From Streptomyces sp. TLI_105 (GTDB lineage: Bacteria; Actinomycetota; Actinomycetes; Streptomycetales; Streptomycetaceae): DNA of 64,000 nt. Shown in pieces: positions 8,846-21,196 of the stretch. A model generated the notes under the pieces. That model did no database searches. It was not told the DNA's origin and worked only from the letters and a program-made list of their open reading frames with translations. Every line of letters starts with the position of its first letter. Position 1 is the stretch's first letter. A program made the position numbers and the translations under genes. The stretch spans positions 2,704,501 to 2,768,500 of the forward strand of contig NZ_FNSM01000001.1 of the NCBI RefSeq assembly GCF_900105415.1, in the 5' to 3' direction.

Positions 8846-9298
8846 CTACGCGACATTCACCCTCTGCCCGGGAGGCGCCGCCTCCAGCCAGGCCATGAAA
8901 CCCGTCCGGGCGTCCTCGCTCATCGCGAGCTCCAGGCGGACGCCCTCGTACATACAGGGCTGGATCACGGCGTCGGAGAGCAGCGCGAGCTCCTCCTCGC
9001 CCTCCGGCATCCGGCGCTCCAGGGCCACGATGGAGGAGCGCTCCAGGACCCGGCGCGGGCGGGGCGCGTACGAGAAGACACGGAACCAGGAGATCTCGTC
9101 ACCGCTGTAGCGGGCGACGCCGTACACCCAGCCCTTGCCGGTCGGATCCGGCTCGTCGGGGACGTCCCAGCGCAGCGAACAGTCGAAGGTGCCGCCGGCG
9201 CGCTGGATCAGTCTGCGGCGCAAGCCGAAGACGAAGAGCCCGATCACCACCAGTGCGACGACCAGGCCGCACACGAGCAGAGCGAGGAACATCTTCAC
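8846..9298 (-). CDS. DUF2550 family membrane-anchored protein
   Basis: 150 residues: one N-terminal transmembrane helix (LALLVCGLVVALVVIGLFVF), a basic stop-transfer (GLRRRLIQR), then a globular domain starting GGTFDCSLRW. That pattern and the position just downstream of atpC are typical of actinobacterial DUF2550 proteins. The function of the family is unknown. A strong hairpin separates it from the atp operon, so it may have its own promoter. Confidence 0.85.
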   Translation of the reverse strand: MKMFLALLVCGLVVALVVIGLFVFGLRRRLIQRAGGTFDCSLRWDVPDEPDPTGKGWVYGVARYSGDEISWFRVFSYAPRPRRVLERSSIVALERRMPEGEEELALLSDAVIQPCMYEGVRLELAMSEDARTGFMAWLEAAPPGQRVNVA

Positions 9299-9365
9299 CG
9301 ACCTCCTCGCTGCGTCCCGTAGCCGGCACCGCCGGCAGAACCGAATACGACCTGCATCTGCATCG

Positions 9366-9415
9366 CCTCAGCCGCGACACGCTCCGGAGTATTCCGGACC
9401 GTGCCGCGGCTGAGG
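9366..9415. terminator. Terminator of the atp operon
   Basis: 11-bp stem (CCTCAGCCGCG / CGCGGCTGAGG) enclosing a second small hairpin (TCCGGA...TCCGGA), immediately past the atpC stop codon on the minus strand. Confidence 0.75.
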
Positions 9416-9438
9416 GCACTACTACTCGGCGCGGACCG

Positions 9439-9813
9439 TCAGCGGACCGCTACCGCGCGCAGCCGGACCTCGGCGCGCCGCTCGGCGGCGGCGTCGGAGT
9501 CCGTCTTCGCACGCTCCAGCGCGCGCTCGGCGCGCTGGGCGTCGATCTCGTCCGCCAGCTCGCAGATCTCCGCGAGCAGAGACAGCTTGTCGTCGGCGAA
9601 CGAGATGAATCCGCCGTGGACAGCGGCGACGATCGTGCCGCTCTCCTTCGTACGGATGGTCACCGGGCCCGACTCCAGCACACCGAGCAGCGGCTGGTGG
9701 CCGGGCATGACGCCGATGTCGCCGGAGGTGGTACGCGCGATGACCAGGGTGGCCTCGCCGGACCAGACACTCCGGTCCGCGGCGACCAGCTCGACGTGCA
9801 GCTCAGCAGCCAA
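9439..9813 (-). CDS. atpC: ATP synthase epsilon subunit
   Basis: 124-residue epsilon subunit of F1. It begins with the beta-sandwich (AELHVELVAADRSVWSGEA, IGVMPGHQPLLGVLESGPV) and ends in a helical hairpin rich in Ala, Arg and Glu that inhibits reverse ATP hydrolysis in bacteria. It is the last gene of the operon, separated from atpD by 112 bp that contain a strong hairpin. Confidence 0.96.
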   Translation of the reverse strand: MAAELHVELVAADRSVWSGEATLVIARTTSGDIGVMPGHQPLLGVLESGPVTIRTKESGTIVAAVHGGFISFADDKLSLLAEICELADEIDAQRAERALERAKTDSDAAAERRAEVRLRAVAVR

Positions 9814-9880
9814 GGGTGGCTCCTCGGGTCACCACCCGGCGGTCGTGCCGGGTGTTGGGGTCAATTCTAGGGGGCGTGGA

Positions 9881-9910
9881 GAGGGGGACGGGACGGATCC
9901 CGTCCCCCTC
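9881..9910. terminator. Intra-operon hairpin between atpD and atpC
   Basis: Perfect 13-bp stem (GAGGGGGACGGGA and complement) with loop CGGA, within the atpD-atpC spacer. It looks like an intrinsic terminator or an mRNA-stabilising 3' structure and could reduce epsilon relative to beta expression. Confidence 0.6.
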
Positions 9911-9925
9911 GGGCGAGCACGGGGC

Positions 9926-12285
<2,360 letters not shown>

Positions 12286-12305
12286 GAGTCAGGTCCCTTC
12301 CGTCG

Positions 12306-13901
12306 TCACTTCGAGACGTTGACGGCGGGAGCGTCTGCGCCGAGCAGCTTGCCGTCAGAGGTCTCGAACTGCTTCTTGAACTCCGCGATGGCGTCGCCGA
12401 CGGACTGGAGCGTGTCGTCCGACATCTTGCCGCCCTCACGGATGGAGGTCATGAGGCCCGAGTGGTTCTGGCGGAGGTACGCCAGCATCTCGGCCTCGAA
12501 GCGACGGATGTCGGCGACCGGGACGTCGTCCATCTTGCCGGTGGTGCCGGCCCAGACGGAGACGACCTGGTTCTCGGTCGGCATCGGCTGGTACTGAGCC
12601 TGCTTGAGCAGCTCGACCATGCGCTGACCGCGCTCCAGCTGCGCCTTCGACGCGGCGTCCAGGTCGGAACCGAAGGCGGCGAACGCCTCGAGCTCACGGA
12701 ACTGGGCCAGGTCGACACGGAGGCGACCGGAGATCTGCTTCATCGCCTTGTGCTGGGCGGAGCCACCGACACGGGAGACCGAGATACCGACGTTCAGGGC
12801 CGGACGCTGGCCGGCGTTGAACAGGTCGGACTCCAGGAAGCACTGGCCGTCGGTGATGGAGATGACGTTGGTCGGGATGAACGCGGAGACGTCGTTGGCC
12901 TTCGTCTCGACGATCGGCAGACCGGTCATCGAACCGGCACCCAGCTCGTCCGAGAGCTTCGCGCAGCGCTCGAGGAGACGGGAGTGCAGGTAGAAGACGT
13001 CACCCGGGTAGGCCTCACGGCCCGGCGGGCGGCGCAGCAGCAGCGACACGGCGCGGTAGGCGTCGGCCTGCTTCGACAGGTCGTCGAAGACGATCAGGAC
13101 GTGCTTGCCCTGGTACATCCAGTGCTGACCGATGGCGGAACCGGTGTACGGCGCCAGGTACTTGAAGCCGGCCGGGTCGGACGCCGGGGCGGCGACGATC
13201 GTCGTGTACTCGAGCGCACCGGCCTCTTCCAGGGCGCCGCGAACGGACGCGATGGTCGAGCCCTTCTGGCCGACGGCGACGTAGATGCAGCGGACCTGCT
13301 TGTTCACGTCGCCCGAGCGCCAGTTGTCGCGCTGGTTGATGATGGTGTCGACACAGAGCGCGGTCTTGCCGGTCTGACGGTCACCGATGATCAGCTGACG
13401 CTGACCACGGCCGACCGGCGTCATGGCGTCGACGGCCTTGTAGCCGGTCTCCATCGGCTCGTGCACCGACTTACGGGCCATAACGCCCGGGGCCTGCAGC
13501 TCGAGGGCACGGCGGCCCTCGGTCGCGATCTCGCCGAGACCGTCGATCGGGTTACCGAGCGGGTCGACGACGCGACCCAGGTAGCCCTCACCGACGCCTA
13601 CGGAGAGGACCTCGCCGGTGCGCTGCACCGACTGACCCTCCTCGATGCCGCTGAACTCGCCGAGGACGATGGCACCGATCTCGCGCTCCTCGAGGTTGAG
13701 GGCGAGACCGAGGGTGCCGTCCTCGAACTTCAGCAGCTCGTTCGCCATGGCCGAGGGAAGACCCTCGACCTTCGCGATACCGTCACCGGCCAGGCTGACC
13801 GTGCCGACCTCCTCGCGCGAGGCCGCGTCCGGCTGGTACGACTGGACGAAGTTCTCCAGTGCGTCCCGGATCTCCTCCGGCCGGATCGTGAGCTCCGCCA
13901 T
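12306..13901 (-). CDS. atpA: ATP synthase alpha subunit
   Basis: 531-residue non-catalytic nucleotide-binding subunit of F1. The P-loop is [10 protein letters not shown], and [10 protein letters not shown] is the alpha/beta signature. The start is ATG at [18 protein letters not shown], preceded by GGAGAGCAGGGAACCC; the frame stays open further upstream but that part is unlike the family. The C-terminal tail after KKQFETSD is longer than in E. coli, as in mycobacterial and streptomycete alpha subunits. Confidence 0.98.
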   Translation of the reverse strand: MAELTIRPEEIRDALENFVQSYQPDAASREEVGTVSLAGDGIAKVEGLPSAMANELLKFEDGTLGLALNLEEREIGAIVLGEFSGIEEGQSVQRTGEVLSVGVGEGYLGRVVDPLGNPIDGLGEIATEGRRALELQAPGVMARKSVHEPMETGYKAVDAMTPVGRGQRQLIIGDRQTGKTALCVDTIINQRDNWRSGDVNKQVRCIYVAVGQKGSTIASVRGALEEAGALEYTTIVAAPASDPAGFKYLAPYTGSAIGQHWMYQGKHVLIVFDDLSKQADAYRAVSLLLRRPPGREAYPGDVFYLHSRLLERCAKLSDELGAGSMTGLPIVETKANDVSAFIPTNVISITDGQCFLESDLFNAGQRPALNVGISVSRVGGSAQHKAMKQISGRLRVDLAQFRELEAFAAFGSDLDAASKAQLERGQRMVELLKQAQYQPMPTENQVVSVWAGTTGKMDDVPVADIRRFEAEMLAYLRQNHSGLMTSIREGGKMSDDTLQSVGDAIAEFKKQFETSDGKLLGADAPAVNVSK

Positions 13902-13947
13902 CTGGGTTCCCTGCTCTCCTTGTTGGGCCCGAAGTTTCTTAAGGGGT

Positions 13948-13965
13948 CTGGGGGCCGACCCCCAG
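13948..13965. other. Hairpin in the atpH-atpA spacer
   Basis: 7-bp perfect stem CTGGGGG / CCCCCAG with a 4-base loop in the 150-bp space between atpH and atpA, the longest gap inside the F1 part of the operon. It may act in mRNA processing or stability; no other feature is seen in the gap. Confidence 0.35.
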
Positions 13966-14052
13966 GAATCTTCTGCAATCTCTGCACGGCCCAACCGGGC
14001 CGCTGGTGATGCTGTGTTGCTGTGCTGCCTTGTGCTGCTGTGGTCGCTGCCG

Positions 14053-14868
14053 TCAGCCGGCGAGTCGACGGGTCGCCTCGCCGAGGCGCTCCGCGATGGA
14101 GCCGTCGATGATCTCGTCACCGACGCGCACCGTGATCCCGCCGAGGACCGCGGGGTCCACGTCCAGGTTCAGGTGCATCTCGCGGCCGTACAGCTTCGCC
14201 AGTACGGCACCGAGGCGCTGCTTCTGCCGGTCCGACAGCGGCACCGCCGAGGTGACGACGGCGACCATCCGGTCCCGGCGCGCCGCGGCGAGCTTGGACA
14301 GGGACTCGAGTCCCGCTTCCAGGCTACGTCCCCGGGGCTGGGTCACCAGACGGACGACCAGACGCTCGGTGGTCGCGTGGGCCTTGCCGCCGAGCAGGCT
14401 GCGCAGCAGCGCGCCCTTCGCGGTGGCCGTGGCGGCCTTGTCCGTCAGCGCCGAACGCAGCTCGGTGCTGGAGGACACGATCCGGCCGAACCGGAACAGC
14501 TCGTCCTCGACGTCGTCGAGGACGCCCGCTTTCTGCGCCGCGGTGAGGTCGGCGGTGTTCGCCAGCTCCTCGGTCGCGTCGACGAGGTCACGCGAGCGCG
14601 ACCAGCGGGAACGCACCATGCCGGAGACCAGGTCGACGGTCTCGCCGCCCACCTGTCCACGCAGGAGTCGCTGCGCGAGCTCGGCCTTGGCCTCACCCGA
14701 CTGCGCGGGGTCGGTCAGGACCCGGCGCAGCGACACCTCGCGGTCGAGCAGCACGGTGACGGCGGCCAGCTCGTCCGCGAGCTTCTTCGCGTCGACCGGG
14801 GTGTTGTCGGTCAGCGCGTCGAGGGACTCACGGGCGGCGGACAGTGCCTCGCGGCTCGCTCCGTTCAT
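14053..14868 (-). CDS. atpH: ATP synthase delta subunit
   Basis: 271 residues, longer than the ~180 of E. coli delta but usual for actinobacteria. The canonical OSCP-like region is in the C-terminal half ([57 protein letters not shown]). It connects the peripheral stalk to F1. Its start overlaps the atpF stop by four bases (ATGA). Confidence 0.96.
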   Translation of the reverse strand: MNGASREALSAARESLDALTDNTPVDAKKLADELAAVTVLLDREVSLRRVLTDPAQSGEAKAELAQRLLRGQVGGETVDLVSGMVRSRWSRSRDLVDATEELANTADLTAAQKAGVLDDVEDELFRFGRIVSSSTELRSALTDKAATATAKGALLRSLLGGKAHATTERLVVRLVTQPRGRSLEAGLESLSKLAAARRDRMVAVVTSAVPLSDRQKQRLGAVLAKLYGREMHLNLDVDPAVLGGITVRVGDEIIDGSIAERLGEATRRLAG

Positions 14869-15410
14869 CGGACAGCCTCGGCCTTCTCCTCGAGCTCGTC
14901 GAGGAAGCGGTCGATGGTGCGGCTCTGGCGGGCGGCGTCCTCGAGGGACTCGCCGACCAGCTTGCCGGCCAGGTCGGTCGCGAGCTTGCCCACGTCCTGG
15001 CGCAGCGACGCGGACGCGGCCTTGCGGTCGGCCTCGATCTGCGTGTGGCCGGCCGCGATGATCTCCTCGCGCTGGCGCTGGCCTTCCGCCTTCATCTCCT
15101 GGATGATCGCGGTGCCCTGCTCCGTCGCCTCCTGGCGAAGACGCGCGGCCTCGTGGCGGGCCTCGGCGAGCTGGGCCTTGTACTGCTCCAGCACACTCTG
15201 AGCCTCGATCTGGGCCGACTCGGCCTTCTCGATGCCACCCTCGATGGCCTCGCGGCGCTCGTCCAGAACCTTGTTGATGTTCGGGAGGAGCTTCTTGGCG
15301 AGGAAGCCGAAGACGATGACGAAGGCGATCAGGCCGATGACGAGCTCGTCGAGATGCGGGATCAGAGGAGGCTGAGGCTCCTCCGCTGCCGCAAGAAGCA
15401 GAGCGTTCAC
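14865..15410 (-). CDS. atpF: ATP synthase b subunit
   Basis: 181-residue peripheral-stalk subunit of Fo. One N-terminal membrane helix (DELVIGLIAFVIVFGFLAKKLLP) is followed by a long charged coiled coil ending in a variable C-terminus. It dimerises and holds delta/F1 stationary. Coupled to atpH by an ATGA overlap and preceded by atpE. Confidence 0.96.
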   Translation of the reverse strand: MNALLLAAAEEPQPPLIPHLDELVIGLIAFVIVFGFLAKKLLPNINKVLDERREAIEGGIEKAESAQIEAQSVLEQYKAQLAEARHEAARLRQEATEQGTAIIQEMKAEGQRQREEIIAAGHTQIEADRKAASASLRQDVGKLATDLAGKLVGESLEDAARQSRTIDRFLDELEEKAEAVR

Positions 15411-15451
15411 ATCAGTGCCTTCCGTAAAAAGAATCGGGCAGTCGGTCCGGC

Positions 15452-16610
<1,159 letters not shown>

Positions 16611-16835
16611 CGCGGGCTCCTTCAGCGTGGCGCATAGGTACGGCAACCTCGTTGTGTCGGCGCGGCGCGCAGCCGCGGGTCGGCACTGGACTGGTCTTAC
16701 GGATAAGGGGGCGGCGGTTCGGCATCGAGCCTCTCGCTGGGACAGGCGCCGTTTCGGATGCCCGCGTCCGCAGTGCCGCAGTTGGCACCGGACGATAGCA
16801 GGAAGCCGAACTCGGCTTTATCCCGGCCCTACCCT

Positions 16836-17249
16836 TCACGACTTCGGCCCCGAGTTTCCGGGGTCGATGTACGTGATCTTGGCCTTCATGTAGGCCCGGG
16901 CCTGTGCGGCGACCCACACCACGGTCGTCGCGAGCAGCGTGAAGGCGAAGGCCTTGAAGTCGAACAGGGTCGTGTTCTTCAGCAAGGCCAGGAAGATGAA
17001 GAGCACCAGCAGCTGGGCCGTGTAGAGCATGAGCCCCATGGCCTGGAAGAGGTGCGGAAGCGACTTCGCCGTCCGCTGGAGAACCAGCTGCCCGATCCCC
17101 ATGAAGAGGATGACCACCAGGGTGCCGACGACGGCACCGATCGCACCCTTGCCACCGGCGACCACCCCGCTGACCACCGTGGCGATGGCGCCGACGGCTG
17201 CGGAGGGTACGGCGGTGTGCAGAAGGATGCGTGCGTCGTTCGACGGCAT
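16836..17249 (-). CDS. atpI: ATP synthase protein I
   Basis: About 137 residues with four hydrophobic helices, first gene of the atp operon. Low sequence conservation is normal for AtpI, and the identification rests on topology and position before atpB. AtpI/UncI is thought to help assemble the c-ring. The ATG at MPSNDARILLHTAV has GGAG upstream. The roughly 225-bp space to atpB shows no second promoter that I can recognise. Confidence 0.85.
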   Translation of the reverse strand: MPSNDARILLHTAVPSAAVGAIATVVSGVVAGGKGAIGAVVGTLVVILFMGIGQLVLQRTAKSLPHLFQAMGLMLYTAQLLVLFIFLALLKNTTLFDFKAFAFTLLATTVVWVAAQARAYMKAKITYIDPGNSGPKS

Positions 17250-17381
17250 GGCGGTGTCTCCGCTTGCTCTGGAGGGGGCGATGGTGTCGTCATGGACGAG
17301 CGTAAGCCCGGTCCGAGGTGGGTCTCGGGGCCAACAGACCGTCGCACTACGGTCTTTCGGCACTGTCGCCGGGTCTCGTGA

Positions 17382-17411
17382 ACCGTATCACAAACTATTT
17401 GAATAGGTCTT
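17382..17411 (-). promoter_or_regulatory. Putative atp operon promoter
   Basis: Minus-strand -10 TACGGT and -35 AAGACC separated by 18 bp, inside an AT-rich patch unusual for this DNA. It would start a leader of about 125 nt before atpI. The -35 is a weak match to TTGACA. Confidence 0.4.
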
Positions 17412-17422
17412 TACCCATAAGG

Positions 17423-17438
17423 TGTGCCAACGGTCACA
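17423..17438. promoter_or_regulatory. Rex/Crp-like palindrome upstream of atpI
   Basis: The 16-mer TGTGCCAACGGTCACA (TGTGA-N6-GCACA on the minus strand) differs at one arm position from the TGTGA-N6-TCACA core shared by the Streptomyces Rex operator and Crp sites. It lies just upstream of the proposed atp -35. Regulation by NADH/NAD ratio (Rex) would be sensible for ATP synthase, but this is inference. Confidence 0.45.
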
Positions 17439-17513
17439 CATGAGAGTTACCCCGCGCGTGTGTGCGCGACAGCGGGGCACCTTGTCTGCTATTGGCCCCG
17501 GATGGGGCTTTCG

Positions 17514-18830
17514 TCAACCGCGCGCCCCGGCCTTACTTCTGTCGGTGAAGCGCGAACGGTGACCGATGGCGGTCGCCCCGTTGACCCCGGCGGGCACGGG
17601 CTCCCGCTCCTCCTCGGCGGACTCGACGGAGTCGGGGGACTCCGTCGTCACGGCGGCCGGCTTGCGGCGGCGGTAGCGGGGCGGCACCACGGACTGGGCC
17701 CAGCGCGGGGCGCGCGGCGTGAAGCGCGGCAGCAGGAGCAGCACCAGACCGATCGCGCTGAGCGCGACGACGCCGAGGACGATCCACATCGAGGTCGAGT
17801 GGACCGAGTAGGCCAGCGTGCCGAAGGCGATGAGCGCCGACCAGAAGTACATGATCAGCACCGCGCGACTGTGCGAGTGCCCGATCTCCAGGAGCCGGTG
17901 GTGCAGGTGGCCGCGGTCGGCCGCGAACGGCGACTGCCCCTTCCACGTGCGGCGCACGATCGCGAGGACCAGGTCGGCCATCGGGATCGCGATGATGGTC
18001 AGCGGCAGGACCAGCGGGATGAAGACCGGCAGGGCGGCGTGCGTGGCCTGCCGGGTCGAGCCCTCGAAGATCTTCAGCGCGTCCGGGTCGACCTGGCCCG
18101 TGATCGAGATCGCGGAGGCCGCCAGGATCAGACCGATCAGCATCGAGCCCGAGTCGCCCATGAAGATGCGCGCCGGGTGCATGTTGTGCGGCAGGAAGCC
18201 CAGGCACATGCCCATGAGGATGGCGGCGAAGAGGGTCGCGGGGGCGGCCGCCTCGATCGTGTAGCCGTACCAGAGGCGGTACGCGTACAGGAAGAAGGCC
18301 GCGGCGGCGATGCAGACCATACCGGCGGCGAGGCCGTCGAGGCCGTCGACGAAGTTCACGGCGTTGATGGTGAGGACCACCAGGGCGACCGTGAGGAGCG
18401 TGCCCTGCCAGGGGGTGAGGGCGACCGTGCCGACGCCGGGGATCGGCAGCCACAGGATCGTCAGACCCTGCGCGACCATCACGCCCGCCGAGATCATCTG
18501 CGCGCCCAGCTTGATGAGCGCGTCCAGCTCGAACTTGTCGTCGAGGACGCCGATCAGCCAGATCAGGGCGGCGCCGGAGAGCAGCGCGCGGGGCTCGTTG
18601 GACTGCTCGAAGACGCTGTTCAGGTTCTGCAGGTGGTCGGCGACGAGCAGTCCCGCGCACAGCCCGAAGAACATGGCGATGCCACCGAGCCGCGGAGTCG
18701 GTTCTCGGTGCACGTCGCGGGCGCGGATCTCCGGCATCGCGCCGGTCGCGATGGCGAACTTCCGCACCGGACCGGTGAGCAGATAGGTCACCGCGGCCGT
18801 GACACAGAGCGTCAGCAGGTAATCACGCAC
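17514..18830 (-). CDS. Undecaprenyl-phosphate sugar-phosphate transferase (TagO/WecA/MraY family)
   Basis: About 438 residues with ten or so membrane helices. Family motifs seen: GVLDDKFELDAL (the Mg-binding DD), NAVNFVDGLDGLAAG, MGDSGSMLIG, and the cytoplasmic GHLHHRLLEIGHSHSRAV. It transfers a sugar-1-phosphate (probably GlcNAc-1-P) from UDP-sugar to undecaprenyl phosphate, the first step of a wall glycopolymer. The charged tail after LLLLPRF is ~80 residues. Starts at GTG (VRDYLLTL) or at an ATG 39 nt upstream. The LCP protein a few genes away could attach the resulting polymer. Confidence 0.88.
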   Translation of the reverse strand: MRDYLLTLCVTAAVTYLLTGPVRKFAIATGAMPEIRARDVHREPTPRLGGIAMFFGLCAGLLVADHLQNLNSVFEQSNEPRALLSGAALIWLIGVLDDKFELDALIKLGAQMISAGVMVAQGLTILWLPIPGVGTVALTPWQGTLLTVALVVLTINAVNFVDGLDGLAAGMVCIAAAAFFLYAYRLWYGYTIEAAAPATLFAAILMGMCLGFLPHNMHPARIFMGDSGSMLIGLILAASAISITGQVDPDALKIFEGSTRQATHAALPVFIPLVLPLTIIAIPMADLVLAIVRRTWKGQSPFAADRGHLHHRLLEIGHSHSRAVLIMYFWSALIAFGTLAYSVHSTSMWIVLGVVALSAIGLVLLLLPRFTPRAPRWAQSVVPPRYRRRKPAAVTTESPDSVESAEEEREPVPAGVNGATAIGHRSRFTDRSKAGARG

Positions 18831-18937
18831 GGGCTGCCCCACAGGAATCGCTGGCCATCTCAGCCCCACACCCTAGCCGTGCCGTCCATGTGGTCTGAGA
18901 CACCGGGGCCCCCCGAACGGTTGCGCTCGGGCTCCCG

Positions 18938-20185
18938 TCAGCGCCCATACGGGGGAAATCGGGAGGTCAGCTCCCGTACTTCCGCGCGTACCCGGGCCGT
19001 TTCCCCGGGGTCATCCCGCAACGCGACGGTGAACAGTGCGGCAATTCTCGCCATCTCCGGGGCGCCCATCCCCTGCGTGGTGACGGCCGCGGTGCCGAGC
19101 CGGATCCCGCGGCCCTCCCCGTGCGGCAGGGCGCAGGTGTCGAGCACGATGCCGGCGGCGGCGAGCCGGGCGCGGGCGGTGCGCCCCTCGACGCCGAGGG
19201 GCGCCGGGTCGGCGGTGATGAGGTGGGTGTCGGTGCCGCCGGTGGTCACCGCGAAGCCCTCGGCGGCGAGCGCGGCCGCGAGGACCCCGGCGTGTTCGAC
19301 CACCTGATGGGCGTACGCCGTGAACGCCGGTGTGGACGCCTCGCCGAAGGCCACCGCCTTGGCCGCGATCGTGTGCATCTGGGCGCCGCCCTGCGTGAAC
19401 GGGAACACCGCCCGGTCGACCTGGGCCGCGAGCTCCTCGCCGCACAGGATCATTCCGCCGCGCGGCCCGCGCAGCACCTTGTGGGTGGTCGCGCAGACCA
19501 CGTCGGCGTACGGGACGGGGCTGGGGGCCGCTCCCCCGGCGACCAGGCCGATGGGATGGGCGGCGTCGGCGATCAGATACGCCCCGACCTCGTCGGCGAT
19601 CTCCCGGAAGAGGGCGTAGTCGAGGTGGCGGGGGTACGAGATCGACCCGCAGACGATCGCCTTGGGCCGGTGGTGGCGGGCGAGCGCGGCGACCTGCTCG
19701 TAGTCGACGAGCCCGGTCTCGGCGTCGACGCCGTACGGGACGAAGTCGAACCAGCGGCCGGAGAAGTTCGCGGGCGAACCGTGCGTGAGGTGCCCGCCGT
19801 GGCCGAGCCCCATGGCCAGGACCGTGTCACCGGGCCTGAGAAGGGCCGCGTACGCCGCCAGGACGGCCGAGGAGCCGGAGTGGGACTGCACGTTCGCGTG
19901 GTCCGCTCCGAAGAGCGCGGTGGCCCGCTCGACGGCGATCCGCTCGACCGCGTCGGCATACTCGCAGCCGCCGTGGTGCCGGGCGCCGGGATACCCCTCC
20001 GCGTACTTGTTGGCGAGCGGCGAGCCGAGCGCGGCGAGCACCGCCGGCGACGTGAAGTTCTCGGCCGCGATCAGCTGCAGACTGTCGGCCTGCCGCCGCG
20101 CCTCGCCGAGCAGCACGTCGGCGACCTCGGGGTCCTGCCGACGCAGGACGTCGAGCTCCTCATCGGGCGGCGCGGTGACGGACAT
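18938..20185 (-). CDS. glyA: Serine hydroxymethyltransferase
   Basis: 415-residue PLP enzyme interconverting serine and glycine with tetrahydrofolate. The PLP lysine lies in VVCATTHKVLRGPRGGMI; the substrate and folate regions QLIAAENFTSPAVL and KYAEGYPGARHHGGCEYAD are typical. The length fits. The start is ATG (MSVTAPPDEEL) with GGAG upstream. It may be one of two SHMT paralogues in the genome, as Streptomyces often has; it sits apart from the glycine-cleavage genes. Confidence 0.93.
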   Translation of the reverse strand: MSVTAPPDEELDVLRRQDPEVADVLLGEARRQADSLQLIAAENFTSPAVLAALGSPLANKYAEGYPGARHHGGCEYADAVERIAVERATALFGADHANVQSHSGSSAVLAAYAALLRPGDTVLAMGLGHGGHLTHGSPANFSGRWFDFVPYGVDAETGLVDYEQVAALARHHRPKAIVCGSISYPRHLDYALFREIADEVGAYLIADAAHPIGLVAGGAAPSPVPYADVVCATTHKVLRGPRGGMILCGEELAAQVDRAVFPFTQGGAQMHTIAAKAVAFGEASTPAFTAYAHQVVEHAGVLAAALAAEGFAVTTGGTDTHLITADPAPLGVEGRTARARLAAAGIVLDTCALPHGEGRGIRLGTAAVTTQGMGAPEMARIAALFTVALRDDPGETARVRAEVRELTSRFPPYGR

Positions 20186-20284
20186 GGCTGACTCCGGACG
20201 TGGAGGGATGTCGACGTGGAGGGATGTCAGCACCAATGTAGGCAGCCGCACCCCGCCCCGCCTGTTGAACGTGCCGATCCCCGC

Positions 20285-20607
20285 CGCGCCCCTCGCACCC
20301 CTCGGCCCCGAGGGGCCTCCCGGGCATCGGCGCGCTGCGGCGGCCTCCGACCGCCGACCCGGCCGGGGCCCGCAGGCCCTCAGCGGCGGGCCGAAACGCC
20401 CGTGAGCGCCGTCACCACGGGGTCCAGCGCCTGGTTGAGCCCCTCTTCCCGACGCGCCCCTCGCACCCCTCGGCCCCGAGGGGCCTCCCGGGCATCGGCG
20501 CGCTGCGGCGGCCTCCGACCGCCGGACCCGGCCGGGGCCCGCAGGCCCTCAGCGGCGGGCCGAAACGCCCGTGAGCGCCGTCACCACGGGGTCCAGCGCC
20601 TGGTTGA
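20285..20607. repeat. Tandem ~155-bp duplication of a phosphatase gene's 3' end
   Basis: Two almost identical copies (about 20285-20438 and 20453-20607) separated by 14 bp. The right copy includes the last ~14 codons and stop of the phosphatase-like gene; the left copy repeats the same tail (NQALDPVVTALTGVSARR then stop) plus downstream DNA. One single-base indel (CCGCCGACC vs CCGCCGGACC) is visible. Each copy carries the hairpin CCCTCGG-CC-CCGAGGG, which may be a terminator. The glyA to phosphatase space holds no other gene. Confidence 0.9.
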
Positions 20608-21196
20608 TCTCGTCGCCGATCGAGCGGAAGAAGGTGATCGGTGCGCCGTACGGGTCGTTGACCTCGTCGGCGTCCACCGACGGGGCCAGGAGCCACCCGC
20701 GTAGAGCCGCGGCCGCGCGGACCAGGGCGCGGGCGCGTTCCACCATGCCCTCGTCGCGCGGGTCCGGGAGCGTGGCCGGGTCGATCGCGCGGACCAGGCG
20801 GGTGAACTCCTTCAGGGTGAAGGTGCGCAGACCCGCCGAGTGGCCCATCGAGATGACCTGCGCCCGGTGATCGCGGGTCGCGGTCAGGACCAGGTCGGCG
20901 CGGATGACGTGCTCGTCGAGGAGCTCGCGGCCCACGAAGCCGCTGTAGTCCGCGCCGAAGTCGGCGAGGACCAGTTCCGCGTTGGCCTCCATGGGGGCGC
21001 CCTCGTGGCCCCACGTGCCCGCGCTCTCCACGATCAGGCCGCCGCCGAGGGGGTCGCCGAGGCGGTCGCTCAGGGCATGGCGGGTCAGCCGCTCGGTGAT
21101 CGGCGAGCGGCAGACGTTGCCGGTGCTGACGTGGAGGATGCGGAAGGTTTCGCTGTCTTCGTGCCCCGCTATGCCACGCCCCTCAGGGGCGGTCAA
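20549..21196 (-). CDS. Low-molecular-weight protein-tyrosine-phosphatase-like protein, nucleophile missing
   Basis: 215-residue member of the LMW-PTP/arsenate reductase fold. In the family the P-loop is C-x5-R-S; here it reads VSTGNVCRSP, so the nucleophilic Cys position is Ser while the second Cys and the Arg remain. The general-acid motif survives (VNDPYGAP). It may be a pseudophosphatase or a phosphopeptide-binding protein. The start is TTG with GAGGTGG upstream, overlapping the sua5 stop as TTGA, so it is translationally coupled. Its 3' end is tandemly duplicated downstream. Confidence 0.82.
   Translation of the reverse strand: MTAPEGRGIAGHEDSETFRILHVSTGNVCRSPITERLTRHALSDRLGDPLGGGLIVESAGTWGHEGAPMEANAELVLADFGADYSGFVGRELLDEHVIRADLVLTATRDHRAQVISMGHSAGLRTFTLKEFTRLVRAIDPATLPDPRDEGMVERARALVRAAAALRGWLLAPSVDADEVNDPYGAPITFFRSIGDEINQALDPVVTALTGVSARR

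Noticed and set aside
12462..14009. 515-codon plus-strand frame opposite atpA
   Set aside because: Antisense of a highly conserved gene with atypical residue composition.
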